A DNA stretch of 64,000 bases from NCBI RefSeq assembly GCF_001887355.1, contig NZ_MPIN01000004.1, forward strand, positions 783,733 to 847,732, written 5' to 3'. A model generated the notes under the pieces. It saw only the letters and a program-made list of their open reading frames with translations, did no database searches and had not been told where the DNA came from. Of this stretch, positions 9,838-18,839 are shown in pieces. The stretch is from Cystobacter ferrugineus (GTDB lineage Bacteria > Myxococcota > Myxococcia > Myxococcales > Myxococcaceae). The position numbers and the translations under genes are program-made. Position 1 is the stretch's first letter. Every line of letters starts with the position of its first letter.

Positions 9838-10653
9838 TCAGATGCCCTTCTTGGCCGTCACCGCCGGCGCTGGCGTGACGACCTTGCCCTGCTTGTAGTC
9901 CTGCAGTTCCGCCACGACGGCGCCCAGGGCGAGCTCCGCCTCGATGCGCACGGGCAGGTGCCGCGCGTCCGCCGTCAGCCAGGCCACCATGTCGCGCTTG
10001 GAGGCCAGGTTGCCGGAGAACTCGGTGTACACGCGCAGCCGCAACACCTCCTGGCGCCCCTGCGCCGTGGTGAGCGTTTCCTTCGCTTCCACCTTCGCCT
10101 TCATCACGAAGTTCTTCGAGCCGGTGAAGACGGGATAGGCGTACTCCTTTCCCACCTCCAGCACGCGGTTGCGCAGCGCGAAGGTCGCCCCGGTCACGTC
10201 GAGCGCGCCCTCGAGCACCTCGAGGTTCTTCTCCGTGGGGGCCTCGCCCTCCTTCTGCTTCACCACCTGGGCGCTCCTGCCATCGTCGCTCAGCTTCACG
10301 CGCACGCGGCGGCGCTTGTGGTTCTGGTCCTCGTGCATGTCCGAGCCCAGCACCCGCTGCGAGTTGAAGTCCCAGTAGGTGACGTACTTGTCCTTGACGG
10401 GCCACACGCCCGCCATCGCGTCCGACTTCGCCAACGACACGATGGGCCACACGTCCTTGCCCCACTGCCGCATGGGCGCTCCCACCGTCACCTGCGCCGA
10501 GCCCGCCGTCATCCCAAGGTAGTGCACCCGGTAACTCGCTTGCTCCCCGGGGCCGAACGCGGACTCTCCCGCCGTCCCCTGGGCCAACGCCCCTCCCGCT
10601 CCCAGGAGGCTCAACAGCACGCCGCTGAACACTCCCTTGAACTGCTGATGCAT
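9838..10653 (-). CDS. Exported DUF3108 protein (copy A)
   Basis: 271 residues. Signal peptide MHQQFKGVFSGVLLSLLGAG followed by GALA|QG. The DUF3108 domain starts at FGPGEQASYRVHYLGMTAGS and runs to the C-terminus (ADARHLPVRIEAELALGAVV). The start at 10653 has AGGAG about 9 nt upstream; longer open reading to 10887 runs into a region without signal-peptide logic. It is first gene of the trio; the next gene begins 35 bp after its stop. Copies A and B share the domain but are clearly diverged (Tyr-Trp-rich here, Met/Gln-rich in B). Biochemical role unknown. Confidence 0.85.
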   Translation of the reverse strand: MHQQFKGVFSGVLLSLLGAGGALAQGTAGESAFGPGEQASYRVHYLGMTAGSAQVTVGAPMRQWGKDVWPIVSLAKSDAMAGVWPVKDKYVTYWDFNSQRVLGSDMHEDQNHKRRRVRVKLSDDGRSAQVVKQKEGEAPTEKNLEVLEGALDVTGATFALRNRVLEVGKEYAYPVFTGSKNFVMKAKVEAKETLTTAQGRQEVLRLRVYTEFSGNLASKRDMVAWLTADARHLPVRIEAELALGAVVAELQDYKQGKVVTPAPAVTAKKGI

Positions 10654-10964
10654 CTGATGGCTCCTGGCTCGGTCACCCCGACACCTGGCCAGTGGGCAGG
10701 TGCGGAAGGTTGGTGGCGGAATCCTGGCATGGCAACGCCTCGTCACCAGTCCGCCCTCCGGCTGATTCCCCGTGGACGAATCGCCGACATCGCCATTCAA
10801 TCCCGGATCGGCCCGCTCTTGTGGGTCTCGCGCGGAGAGTGTGGGTTCCTGGCGGCATAGCTTCCAGCCAGCCTGGCCCCGCGCCACCCGCCCCCCGCCC
10901 GAGGCATGCCGTTCGGGCCAGCCGGGCTGCTAACGTCGCCCGGCTGGCCCAGGAGGGACACGCG
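10654..10964. other. 311-bp divergent intergenic region
   Basis: Lies between the minus-strand DUF3108 gene and the plus-strand zinc-ribbon gene and must hold promoters for both. No open frame with convincing start and codon bias, tRNA or repeat was seen. No clear sigma-70 or sigma-54 consensus stood out. AGGAGG at 10951-10956 is the ribosome-binding site of the next gene. Confidence 0.5.
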
Positions 10965-11171
10965 ATGCCGTTGGACTACTACGAAGACGACGACGACAAG
11001 GGCTCCGCGGGCAGGGGCGGCCGCAAGGACTTCGACTGCCCGGAGTGCTCCGCCAACAACCCGCTCGATGACGCGCTCGCGGACGGGCAGGAAGTGCTGT
11101 GCAACTACTGCGGCTGCTCCTTCCTGGTGAAGGCCACGGACGACGGCCGCTTCAAGTTCCGGGAAATCTGA
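10965..11171 (+). CDS. Small zinc-ribbon protein
   Basis: 68 residues. Two CxxC knuckles (CPEC near residue 24 and CNYC near 46) frame a single zinc ribbon. The N-terminus is very acidic (YYEDDDDKG) and the end basic-aromatic (GRFKFREI). Zinc ribbons of this kind usually bind nucleic acid or protein partners; no specific role can be assigned. The start is set by a perfect AGGAGG 8 nt upstream, although the same frame is open from 10692. It ends 13 bp from the convergent yggS stop. Confidence 0.75.
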   Translation: MPLDYYEDDDDKGSAGRGGRKDFDCPECSANNPLDDALADGQEVLCNYCGCSFLVKATDDGRFKFREI

Positions 11172-11184
11172 GCCCGCGGGGGCC

Positions 11185-11850
11185 TCACGCGCGCTCGCCG
11201 AAGATGGCGGTGCCCACCCGGACCAGGGTGGCTCCCTCCTCGATGGCGAGCTCGTAGTCATGGGTGGTCCCCATGGACAGGCCCGGCAGCCCGTGGCGCT
11301 CCGCCAGCTCCCGCAGGGCGCGGAAGTAGCCGCGCGCCACCTGCTCGTCGTCGGTGGGGGGCGGCAGCGACATGAGGCCGTCGATCCGCAGCCCGGGCAG
11401 GGCGCGCACCGTCTTCAGGAAGGACTCCACCTGCTCGGGCGCGAGGCCACTCTTGCTGGCTTCTCCGCCCACGTTCACCTCCACATGGCAGGGCAGGGGG
11501 GCCTCCAGCCGGCGCCGCGACAGCTCCTCGGCCACCTCCAGCCGCTCCAGCGCGTGGTAGGCGTGTGCCGCCTTCGCCACGTACTTCACCTTGTTCGTCT
11601 GCAAGGGGCCGATGGCGTGCCAGCGCAGCTCCTTCAGGTCCGCCAGCTCCGTGGCCTTGTCCCGCAGCTCCTGGGCGTAGTTCTCCCCGAAGTCGCGCTG
11701 CCCCGCCGCGTACGCCTCGCGGATGAGCGCCGCCGGCTTGAGCTTGGACACGGCCACCAGGGTGACGGACCCGGGCGGCCGACCCGCCCGCGCACACGCC
11801 GCGGCAATCCGCTCGCGCACCTCCGCCAGGCGCTCCGCGATGCCACTCAT
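11185..11850 (-). CDS. yggS: YggS/PLPBP family pyridoxal-phosphate homeostasis protein
   Basis: 221 residues, full length for the family. A cytosolic single-domain TIM-barrel PLP carrier that buffers vitamin B6 and amino/keto-acid pools; not an enzyme in known members. The PLP lysine is K36 in VAVSKLKP, followed by [10 protein letters not shown]. The phosphate-binding end is seen in [14 protein letters not shown]. The usual MGMSxD segment reads MGTTHDYE here, a conservative variation. It begins with an ATGA overlap with the stop of maf, so the two are translationally coupled. yggS is more often next to proC or ylm genes, none of which is here. Confidence 0.95.
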   Translation of the reverse strand: MSGIAERLAEVRERIAAACARAGRPPGSVTLVAVSKLKPAALIREAYAAGQRDFGENYAQELRDKATELADLKELRWHAIGPLQTNKVKYVAKAAHAYHALERLEVAEELSRRRLEAPLPCHVEVNVGGEASKSGLAPEQVESFLKTVRALPGLRIDGLMSLPPPTDDEQVARGYFRALRELAERHGLPGLSMGTTHDYELAIEEGATLVRVGTAIFGERA

Positions 11851-12446
11851 GACGCGCTCCAGGGAAGCACCACGCCCGCCCGGGCGAGCAGTTCGAGCGT
11901 CTCGCCCAGCGGCAGGCCAATCACGTTGGTGGGGCTGCCCTCCACCGACGCCACGAGGAAGCCTCCCTTGCCCTGCATGGCGTAGCTGCCCGCCTTGTCC
12001 AGCGGCTCCCCCGTCCCGGCGTACCAGGCGATTTCCCCGGGACTCAGGGCGCGGAAGGTGACGCGGGTGCGCACCAGGGTGGAGTGCCCGGCGCCGGGGC
12101 CCGCGAGCGCCACGCCGGTATAGACCTCGTGGGTCCTGCCCGACAGCCGGCCCAACATGTCGCGCGCCTCGGCGGCGTCCCGGGGCTTGCCGAGCAGCGC
12201 CTCCCCGAGCGACACGGTGGTATCCGCCGCCAGCACCCAGGCGTCCGGCTGCCGGAGCGCCACCACGCGGGCCTTCTCCCGCGCCAGCCGCAGCACGTAG
12301 GCACCGGCGGGCTCGCCCGGCTGGGGCGTCTCGTCGATGTCCGCCGCGGAGACCTCGAAGGTGAGGCCGAGCTGACCGAGCAGCTCGCGCCGCCGCGGCG
12401 AGGCGGACGCGAGAACGAGCCGAGTTTGACCCACTGGTGTGTGCAT
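11847..12446 (-). CDS. maf: Maf family nucleotide pyrophosphatase
   Basis: 199 residues. Maf/YhdE-type house-cleaning enzyme that hydrolyses dTTP/UTP or modified nucleotides to monophosphates. Signature [12 protein letters not shown] at residues 12-23; the catalytic Asp region is [20 protein letters not shown] and [10 protein letters not shown] are the later family blocks, the latter near the dTTP/UTPase-type pattern. The ATG at 12446 was chosen because it places [10 protein letters not shown] at the usual distance from the N-terminus; an open frame continues far upstream only as antisense of the cyclase gene. Overlaps yggS by 4 nt. It is divergent from the GGDEF gene with only 45 bp between. 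Confidence 0.95.
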   Translation of the reverse strand: MHTPVGQTRLVLASASPRRRELLGQLGLTFEVSAADIDETPQPGEPAGAYVLRLAREKARVVALRQPDAWVLAADTTVSLGEALLGKPRDAAEARDMLGRLSGRTHEVYTGVALAGPGAGHSTLVRTRVTFRALSPGEIAWYAGTGEPLDKAGSYAMQGKGGFLVASVEGSPTNVIGLPLGETLELLARAGVVLPWSAS

Positions 12447-12491
12447 GTTACGGCTCGCCTCTAGCAGAACTGCGCCCTGGAGTGGATCTGG

Positions 12492-13583
12492 ATGAACTCC
12501 GCGGAACTCCTCGCGGCCATGACGCGTACGGTGGAGCAACTGGCCGCCTACAACGACATCGCCAAGGCGCTCACCTCGACGCTCGAGCTGCGCGAGGTGC
12601 TCAACCTGATGATGGAGAAGGTCCGCAGCCTGTTGCGTCCGCGCAACTGGTCCCTGCTCCTGCAGGACGAGCGCACGGGCAAGCTCTACTTCGAGATCGC
12701 CGTGGGCGAGGGCGCCGAGGTGCTCAAGGGCCTGCAGCTCGCGCCGGGCGAGGGCATCGCCGGCACGGCGTTCGCCACGGGCACGGCCCGGCTGGTGGAG
12801 GACGTGTCCCATGACCCGGCCTTCGCCTCGCGCTTCGACGCCGCGTCCACCTTCCGCACCCGCTCCCTCGTGGCCGTGCCGCTCATCGCGCGCGGCCAGG
12901 TGCTCGGCGTCATCGAGCTGGTCAACGGCGTCACCGATCGGCCCTTCACCCAGGAAGACTTGATGGCGCTCACCGCGATTGCCGACTTCGCGGCCATCGC
13001 CATCGAGAACGCGCGCAACTTCCGCCGGGTGCAGGAGCTCACCATCAAGGACGAGCACACGGGCGTCTACAACGCCCGGCACCTGCGCGCCCAGCTCGAG
13101 CACGAGGTGCGGCGCTCCCAGCGCTTCCACCACCCGGTGTCCCTCATCTTCCTGGATCTGGACCGCTTCAAGTCCATCAACGACGCCCACGGCCACCTGG
13201 TGGGCAGCGCCGTGCTACGCGAGGTGGGCGAGCTGCTCATGTCGTGCTGCCGGCAGCTCGACTACGTCTTCCGCTATGGCGGCGACGAGTTCGCCCTGCT
13301 GCTGGTGGAGACGAGCACGGATGGGGCGGTGACGACCGCCACGCGCATCCGCGATGCCTTCCGCAAGCAAGTCTTCCAGCAGGCGGCGGAGCTGGAGCTC
13401 CGGGTGACGGCGAGTCTCGGGGTGGCCACCTACCCGGAGCACGCCCTGTCCGCGGTGGACCTCGTGCGGGCGGCGGACTTCGCCATGTACGCCGCCAAGG
13501 CCCGGGGCCGCGATGACATCTGCGTCGCCGTGCCCCAGGGGGAGCGGCCCCACGGGCCGGAGTCCATGCTGGGCAAGAAATGA
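12492..13583 (+). CDS. GAF-GGDEF diguanylate cyclase
   Basis: 363 residues, cytosolic. The GAF sensor domain spans about residues 20-180 ([40 protein letters not shown]). The GGDEF domain spans about 185-345 with catalytic YGGDEF at 262-267 and the metal/substrate region [16 protein letters not shown]. An RxxD inhibitory site (RQLD, 254-257) lies exactly five residues before GGDEF, so product inhibition by c-di-GMP is predicted. The linker reads [10 protein letters not shown] where many cyclases have TDxLTGLxN. The GAF ligand is unknown. A PilZ receptor gene lies 8 kb away. GGAG lies near 12479, about 10 nt before the start. Confidence 0.93.
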   Translation: MNSAELLAAMTRTVEQLAAYNDIAKALTSTLELREVLNLMMEKVRSLLRPRNWSLLLQDERTGKLYFEIAVGEGAEVLKGLQLAPGEGIAGTAFATGTARLVEDVSHDPAFASRFDAASTFRTRSLVAVPLIARGQVLGVIELVNGVTDRPFTQEDLMALTAIADFAAIAIENARNFRRVQELTIKDEHTGVYNARHLRAQLEHEVRRSQRFHHPVSLIFLDLDRFKSINDAHGHLVGSAVLREVGELLMSCCRQLDYVFRYGGDEFALLLVETSTDGAVTTATRIRDAFRKQVFQQAAELELRVTASLGVATYPEHALSAVDLVRAADFAMYAAKARGRDDICVAVPQGERPHGPESMLGKK

Positions 13584-13585
13584 AA

Positions 13586-13620
13586 CAGGGGGCGTTCCCC
13601 GGAATGGGAGACGCCCCCTG
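13586..13620. terminator. Hairpin between convergent genes
   Basis: Perfect 10-bp stem (CAGGGGGCGT at 13586-13595, ACGCCCCCTG at 13611-13620) with a 15-nt loop, three bases after the GGDEF stop and 30 bp before the isomerase stop. There is no T-run, so it would be a non-canonical, possibly bidirectional terminator. Confidence 0.6.
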
Positions 13621-13649
13621 GGGTGGCGAGCCACGGGGCCCGCCGGGAC

Positions 13650-15215
13650 TCAGCCGCCGGCCACCTGATCCAGGGCGGCGGGGTTGGTCTCCACCTTGCC
13701 GCTCTTCTTGAGCGCCTTGATGAAGGAGTCGGCCACCTCGTACTGCTTGGCCTGCTGGGCCTGCTGGCGCAGCTCGTCGCGCTTCTCGGCGAACTTCGCG
13801 TCATCCGGGAGCTGGCGCTCGGTCACCTGGGCCACGACGAAGCCATCGCCCACGGGGTAGACCTGATCCAGCACGCTCGGCCCCTGGGTGGCGAACACCG
13901 CGGTGAGCAGCTCCGGCGCCGGGCCGAGGTGGGGCACGTTGGGGCTGGCGGCGTTGAAGGTGTCCGTCTGCACCGCCTCCGGACGCGTCTCCTGCTCGAA
14001 GCGCAGCAGCGCCGGCTGGCCCTCCTTCTCCGGGGGGAACAGGGCGGCGAGCGTCTGGCCGCCCTTCACCGTGGCGAGCGCCTTGTCCGCCTCGGCCCGG
14101 GCGAGCTCCTTGGCCTTCTCCTTCTTGTAGAGGGTGGTGGCGATCTCGTCCTGCACCTCCTCGAGCTTCTTGTCCTGCGCCGGCTTCTTCTCCTCCACCT
14201 TCACCAGGTGGATGCCGTACTTCGTCTCGATGGGCTGGGTGAGCTTGCCGGGCTCGAGCGCGAAGGCGGCGTTGGCGAGCGCGGGCTCCCAGTTGCCCCG
14301 CTCCACCCAGCCGAGGTCTCCGCCGCTGGCCTTGGTGCCCGGATCCTCGCTGCTCGTGCTGGCCACCTCGGTGAAGTCCTTGCCGCCCTCGAGCTCCTGG
14401 CGCAGCGCCTGGGCGCGCGCGAGCACCTGGGCCTTCTGCTCCGGCGTGGCGTCCGGGGAGAGCTTGAGGAGGATCTGCCGCGCGTGGATGCGCTCGGGCT
14501 GCTGGTACACGAAGCGGTTGGCCTCGTAGTACTCCTTGATGGCCTTCTCCTGCGCCTGCTTGAAGGCGGTCAGGTCCGCCGGGGTGGGGGCGGGGACCTT
14601 GTCGGCGTACATGGAGGGCAGGAAGCGGGCGAACACGACACGCGCCTGGTTGCCTTCCTTGGCGAAGCGCGTGCGCACCTCGTCATCGGAGATGACCACG
14701 CCGGCCTGCACCACGCCCAGCAGCTTCTGGGCCGACAGGCGCTTGCGCAGATCCTCCTCGTAGTCCGCGGGCGACTGGCGGAAGTAGTCGCGCAGCACCT
14801 GCTGGTAGGTGGCGTAGTCGAACTGGCCGTCCTTCTGGAAGTCCGGGCTGCGCTGCAGGATGCGCAGGATCTCCTCGTCCGAGGCGCGCAGGCCCTGGCG
14901 CGCGGCGGCCTGGGCGAGCAGCTCCGTGTTCACCAGCCGGTCCAGCACCGTCTGGGGCAGACCGAACTGCCGGGCGACCGCCTCGGTGATCGGCTGGCCC
15001 TGCTGGCGCAGGTACTGCAATTGTCCGGCATACTCGCGGCGGAACTCGTTGATGGGGATTTCCTTGCCGTTGACCACCGCCGCGGCTGCGGGGGCGGCGC
15101 TGGGGTTCACGTCGCTGAACCCGTTGCTCCCCGGGCCGAACTGCACGGTGAACACCACCGCGATCGCGATGATGAAGAGGAGCGAGACGACCTTTCGGAG
15201 ATCCAAAGAGCCCAT
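13650..15215 (-). CDS. Membrane-anchored SurA/PpiD-like peptidyl-prolyl isomerase
   Basis: 521 residues. One N-terminal membrane anchor (residues about 8-26, VVSLLFIIAIAVVFTVQF) with the rest periplasmic. A SurA_N-type chaperone region (VNGKEIPINEFRREY, LVNTELLAQAAARQG) is followed by a parvulin PPIase domain at about 270-365 (IHARQILLKL, GGDLGWVERG, TQPIETKYGIHLVKVEEK). It then continues into a chaperone-like C-terminal part, the PpiD layout. It assists outer-membrane and secreted protein folding. The start at 15215 fits the anchor; longer frames lack it. It is divergent from mreC, convergent with the cyclase. Family is certain, the exact name (ppiD or surA) is not. Confidence 0.9.
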   Translation of the reverse strand: MGSLDLRKVVSLLFIIAIAVVFTVQFGPGSNGFSDVNPSAAPAAAAVVNGKEIPINEFRREYAGQLQYLRQQGQPITEAVARQFGLPQTVLDRLVNTELLAQAAARQGLRASDEEILRILQRSPDFQKDGQFDYATYQQVLRDYFRQSPADYEEDLRKRLSAQKLLGVVQAGVVISDDEVRTRFAKEGNQARVVFARFLPSMYADKVPAPTPADLTAFKQAQEKAIKEYYEANRFVYQQPERIHARQILLKLSPDATPEQKAQVLARAQALRQELEGGKDFTEVASTSSEDPGTKASGGDLGWVERGNWEPALANAAFALEPGKLTQPIETKYGIHLVKVEEKKPAQDKKLEEVQDEIATTLYKKEKAKELARAEADKALATVKGGQTLAALFPPEKEGQPALLRFEQETRPEAVQTDTFNAASPNVPHLGPAPELLTAVFATQGPSVLDQVYPVGDGFVVAQVTERQLPDDAKFAEKRDELRQQAQQAKQYEVADSFIKALKKSGKVETNPAALDQVAGG

Positions 15216-15343
15216 GATGCCGTAACCGTTTCCGTGCCTTGAAACGCGCCGATCTGCTCTTCCCGTGGAAGGTTTCGCGGCGCGCGTGTGTTGGGTGCCC
15301 GGTTCGGATGGTGGACGTTGTGACGCCCCCCACCGTGAAGACC

Positions 15344-15373
15344 TTGACTGCCTAGAGCAACACCCCGGAAAAT
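15344..15373 (+). promoter_or_regulatory. Candidate promoter upstream of mreC
   Basis: TTGACT (15344-15349), 18 nt, GAAAAT (15368-15373), in the 233-bp divergent gap; about 75 nt before the GTG start of mreC. It would drive the whole mreC-mreD-mrdA-rodA unit. Consensus match by eye only. Confidence 0.4.
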
Positions 15374-15448
15374 GCAAGCGATTCAGAGTAGTTAGCGAGC
15401 CCCCCCCGACCCCTCCGCTCCCCCCTCTCCCACACGGACCTCCACGAA

Positions 15449-16312
15449 GTGCTGTCGCTTCTCAAGCGCTACCGGACCTTGCTGATCGTGAGTGCCCTCC
15501 TGCTCTACCCGTTCGGGGCCTTCCTGACGACGGGTGGCCGACGCGGGCGGGAGCCCAATGTCGTGGACCGGCTCGTCATCGCCCTGACCGCCCCCGTGCA
15601 ACGGGGGTTGGTGGGGCTCATCGATGGGGTGAAGGCCGTGGTGTTCGGCTACATCGACCTGCGCGAGGTGCGCCAGGAGAACGAGCAACTGCGGGCGGAG
15701 AACCTCCAGTTGAGGGCGGGCCTGCACGCGCTCGGCGAGACGCGGCTGGAGAACGAGCGGCTGCGTGGCCTGCTCGGCTATGCCCAGGCGTCGCCCGGGC
15801 CGGACATCCCCGCGCGGGTCATCGGGGTGAATCCCGTGGCCAAGCTGCTGTCGGTGCGCATCAACCGGGGCGAGTCGGATGGGGTGTTCCGCGGCATGTC
15901 GGTGGTGACGCCGGACGGCATCGTGGGCCAGGTGGTGCGCACGACGGGGGGTTGGGCGGACGTGGCGCTGGTGACGGACGCGCAGAGCCGGGTGGCCGCG
16001 CAGGTGCAGCGCTCGCGGGCGCGAGGCACGGCGGCGGGTGCCGGCAAGGGGCCGCTGCAATTGGAGAACATGTTGCGCATCGAGGACGTCCAGGAGGGCG
16101 ACCTCATCATCACCTCGGGCACGGATGGCGTGTACCCGCCCGGGCTGGTGGTGGGGAAGGTGACACACCTGGAGAAGACGGAGCACGGCATGTTCCTGGG
16201 CGGTGACATCGTGCCCGCGGTGGACACCACGCGGCTGGAAGAGGTGCTCGTGCGTGGCACTCCCTTTGGCGTCAGCGCGCAGGGCGGGGCGGGCGAGGGG
16301 GGCGGACGATGA
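15449..16312 (+). CDS. mreC: MreC, rod-shape-determining protein
   Basis: 287 residues. Bitopic inner-membrane protein linking the MreB-directed elongasome to periplasmic peptidoglycan synthesis. A membrane segment at about residues 9-27 follows a short basic cytosolic start. A coiled coil lies at about 70-105 (LREVRQENEQLRAENLQLRA). Two beta-barrel halves follow (ARVIGVNPVAKLLSVRINRG; GVYPPGLVVGKV). Ends in a Gly-rich tail. The start is GTG. The last 4 nt overlap mreD (ATGA). mreB, usually first in this operon, is not in the window; the upstream neighbour is the divergent isomerase gene. Confidence 0.95.
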   Translation: MLSLLKRYRTLLIVSALLLYPFGAFLTTGGRRGREPNVVDRLVIALTAPVQRGLVGLIDGVKAVVFGYIDLREVRQENEQLRAENLQLRAGLHALGETRLENERLRGLLGYAQASPGPDIPARVIGVNPVAKLLSVRINRGESDGVFRGMSVVTPDGIVGQVVRTTGGWADVALVTDAQSRVAAQVQRSRARGTAAGAGKGPLQLENMLRIEDVQEGDLIITSGTDGVYPPGLVVGKVTHLEKTEHGMFLGGDIVPAVDTTRLEEVLVRGTPFGVSAQGGAGEGGGR

Positions 16313-16815
16313 AGTTCCTCGTCACCGTGGCCCTCGCGCTGCTCTTGCTCACCCTGGAGTCGGTGCTGGTGCAGCAGATGGGCCTGGCCATCAGCCGCAT
16401 CGACGTGACGGTGGTGCTGGTGGCCTTCCTGGCGCTGCGCGCGAGCCTGCTCGAGGGCGCCTTCTCCTCCTTCGCGGTGGGCTACCTGTTGGATCTGATG
16501 AGTGGCCAGCCCACCGGGCTCTTCACCTTCCTGGCCGTCTTCACCTTCCTGGCGGGCAAGCTCGTGGTGCGCCTGTCGGACGTGCGCAGCCGCGCGGCCT
16601 TCGTGCTCTTCGCCATGGGCGCGGACCTGGGCCATGGGGCCCTGGTGAGCTTCTTCACCTGGCTCACCACCAAGGATGGCTCGGCCTCGGCGCTGCTGCC
16701 GGGCCTGCCGCTGCAGGTGGCGCTCACGGGCGTGGCGGCCGCGCTGCTCTATCCGCTGCTGCGCCGCTTCGAGGTGTCGCAGGATCGCTCTTCTTCCGCG
16801 GGGTTGCTGCGTTGA
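16309..16815 (+). CDS. mreD: MreD, rod-shape-determining membrane protein
   Basis: 168 residues with about five membrane segments and almost no soluble part, the size and topology of MreD. It works with MreC and RodA in the elongasome at the inner membrane. Visible blocks are the N-terminal LALLLLTLESVLVQQ, the central EGAFSSFAVGYLLDLMSG with its family-typical acidic residues, and a charged C-terminus. It overlaps mreC by ATGA and the next gene by TTGA, so three genes are translationally linked. Confidence 0.92.
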   Translation: MKFLVTVALALLLLTLESVLVQQMGLAISRIDVTVVLVAFLALRASLLEGAFSSFAVGYLLDLMSGQPTGLFTFLAVFTFLAGKLVVRLSDVRSRAAFVLFAMGADLGHGALVSFFTWLTTKDGSASALLPGLPLQVALTGVAAALLYPLLRRFEVSQDRSSSAGLLR

Positions 16816-18839
16816 CGCCTCCCACTCTGTCCGAGACGACCCCTGGGCGCGACCTCAGGCACCGCTTCCTCTGGCTGGGCCTGGCCATGGTGGCGGGCCT
16901 GACGGTGCTCGCCATCCAGCTCTACCGGCTGCAGATCACCCAGGGCGAGGAGTACGCCGCCAAGAGCGTGGCCAACTTCGTCAAGGAAGTGCGCCTGCGC
17001 GCCGATCGCGGCCTCATCATGGACCGGCGCGGCACCATCCTCGTGGACAGCCGCCCCTCCTTCGACGCCTTCGTCACCCCGGCCTTCTGCACCCAGTGCA
17101 GCGAGGAGGTGCTGCCCCGCCTGGGGGATCTGCTCGGGTGGGATGACGCCACGCGCAAGCGCATGGACGAGCAGGTGCGCGCGGCGCGCCGCTCGGCGCC
17201 CTTCCTGCCGCTGCCCGTGCGCGTGGACCTCTCGCGCGACGAGTACGATCGCATCAACGCCCGGCGCGACATCCTCGACGGCGTGGAGGTGGTGCCCGTG
17301 CCCCACCGCTACTACCGCACCGGCAGCGTGCTCTCGCACGTGCTCGGGTACATGAACGAAATCAACCCGGACGAGCTGGGGCGCCTGAACGCGGAAGGGG
17401 GCCACTACGCCCTGGGTGACTACATCGGGCGGCGCGGCCTGGAGCGCACCTTCGAGTCCAAGCTGATTGGCACCGACGGCGTGCGCAAGGAGGTCGTCAA
17501 CGCGCGGGGCCGGGTGCTCGAGGAGTTCAACGACAAGCTGGGCGAGGACTCGGTGGTGCCGTCGCGGCCGGGCAACAACCTGGTGCTGTCGCTCGACATG
17601 CGCCTGCAGGAGGAGGCCGAGCGCACGTTTCCGGGCTCGGCGGGCGCCCTGGTGGTGGTGGACGTGAAGACGGGCTTCATCCGCACGCTGGTGTCGCGCC
17701 CGGGCTTCGATCCCAACCTGCTCACCGGCCGCATCACCCCCGCGCAGATGGCGGCGCTGTCGAGGGATCCGCTCCAGCCGATGGTCAACCGCGTCTCCGC
17801 CAACCACTTCAGCCCCGGTTCCACCTTCAAGGTCGTCTCCACCCTGGCCGCCTACAAGTCGGGCCTGTTCCGGCCGGAGTCGATGGTGAACTGCACGGGC
17901 AGCTACCGGCTCGGCGCGCGCGCCTGGCGCTGCCACAAGGACAGCGGCCACGGGCCGGTCAACGGCAAGACGGCGATGCAGTACTCGTGCGACTGGTGGT
18001 TCTACAAGGTGGCCGACACCATCGGGTTGGATCCCATCGCGGACATGGGCAAGGCCCTGGGCCTGGGCTCCCCCACGGGCATCGGCGTGCTCGCCGAGGT
18101 GCCGGGGATCATGCCGTCCAGCGAGTACCACGACAAGGTGTCCCCCGGGGGCTACACCAAGGGCATGGCGCTCAACAGCGTCATGGGCCAGGGCGACGTG
18201 AACGCCACGCCGCTGCAGGTGGCCATGCTGTACGCGGCCATCGCCAATGGCGGCACCCTGCTCAAGCCGCAGCTCGTCGAGCGCGTGGAGGGCCTGGACG
18301 GCGGCGTGCTCGAGAAGTTCGATCCCCAGATGGTGCGCAAGGTGGAACTCCCCGAGGCGCACCGCAAGTCGGTGATGGAGTCGCTCGTGTCGGTGGTGCA
18401 GGAGCCGGGCGGAACGGCCTACCGCGCGTGGCTGCCCTACCGCGAGCGGCTCGGTGGCATCACGGTGGCGGGCAAGACGGGCAGCGCCCAGGTGGCGGCG
18501 ATCGGCGCGATACGTCTCAAGGAACACCAGATGGACTTCTTCCAGCGCGACCACGCGTGGTTCGCGGCGGTGGCGCCCGCCGAGGATCCAGAGATCGCCG
18601 TGGTGGTGCTCAACGAGCACGGAGGCCACGGTGGCGCGGACGCCGCGCCCGCCGGCATGGCGGTCATCACCCGGTACTTCGAGCTGAAGAAGGACGACGC
18701 GGCCAACCCGCCGCCGCGCCAGAGCACCCCCTATGTGCCGGGGATGCTCAGCGCGCCGGCCCAGGACGGCGTGTCGCTCACCCGGGGCGCGCCCCCGGCC
18801 ACCAGTGGGACGGGAGGCTCGGATGCAGCTGCGGATTGA
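16812..18839 (+). CDS. mrdA: Penicillin-binding protein 2 (MrdA), elongasome transpeptidase
   Basis: 675 residues. Cross-links peptidoglycan during side-wall growth, partner of RodA. A membrane anchor lies at about residues 18-40; the dimerisation/pedestal region includes ADRGLIMDRRG. The transpeptidase domain has the active serine S337 in STFK, a second motif SCD at 392-394 where SxN is usual, and KTGS at 555-558. The start is the TTG at 16812, inside the mreD stop (TTGA): it gives a short cytosolic tail before the anchor, whereas longer frames run back through mreD. An Asp in the SxN position is a small departure worth noting. The last 17 nt overlap rodA. Confidence 0.95.
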   Translation: MTPPTLSETTPGRDLRHRFLWLGLAMVAGLTVLAIQLYRLQITQGEEYAAKSVANFVKEVRLRADRGLIMDRRGTILVDSRPSFDAFVTPAFCTQCSEEVLPRLGDLLGWDDATRKRMDEQVRAARRSAPFLPLPVRVDLSRDEYDRINARRDILDGVEVVPVPHRYYRTGSVLSHVLGYMNEINPDELGRLNAEGGHYALGDYIGRRGLERTFESKLIGTDGVRKEVVNARGRVLEEFNDKLGEDSVVPSRPGNNLVLSLDMRLQEEAERTFPGSAGALVVVDVKTGFIRTLVSRPGFDPNLLTGRITPAQMAALSRDPLQPMVNRVSANHFSPGSTFKVVSTLAAYKSGLFRPESMVNCTGSYRLGARAWRCHKDSGHGPVNGKTAMQYSCDWWFYKVADTIGLDPIADMGKALGLGSPTGIGVLAEVPGIMPSSEYHDKVSPGGYTKGMALNSVMGQGDVNATPLQVAMLYAAIANGGTLLKPQLVERVEGLDGGVLEKFDPQMVRKVELPEAHRKSVMESLVSVVQEPGGTAYRAWLPYRERLGGITVAGKTGSAQVAAIGAIRLKEHQMDFFQRDHAWFAAVAPAEDPEIAVVVLNEHGGHGGADAAPAGMAVITRYFELKKDDAANPPPRQSTPYVPGMLSAPAQDGVSLTRGAPPATSGTGGSDAAAD

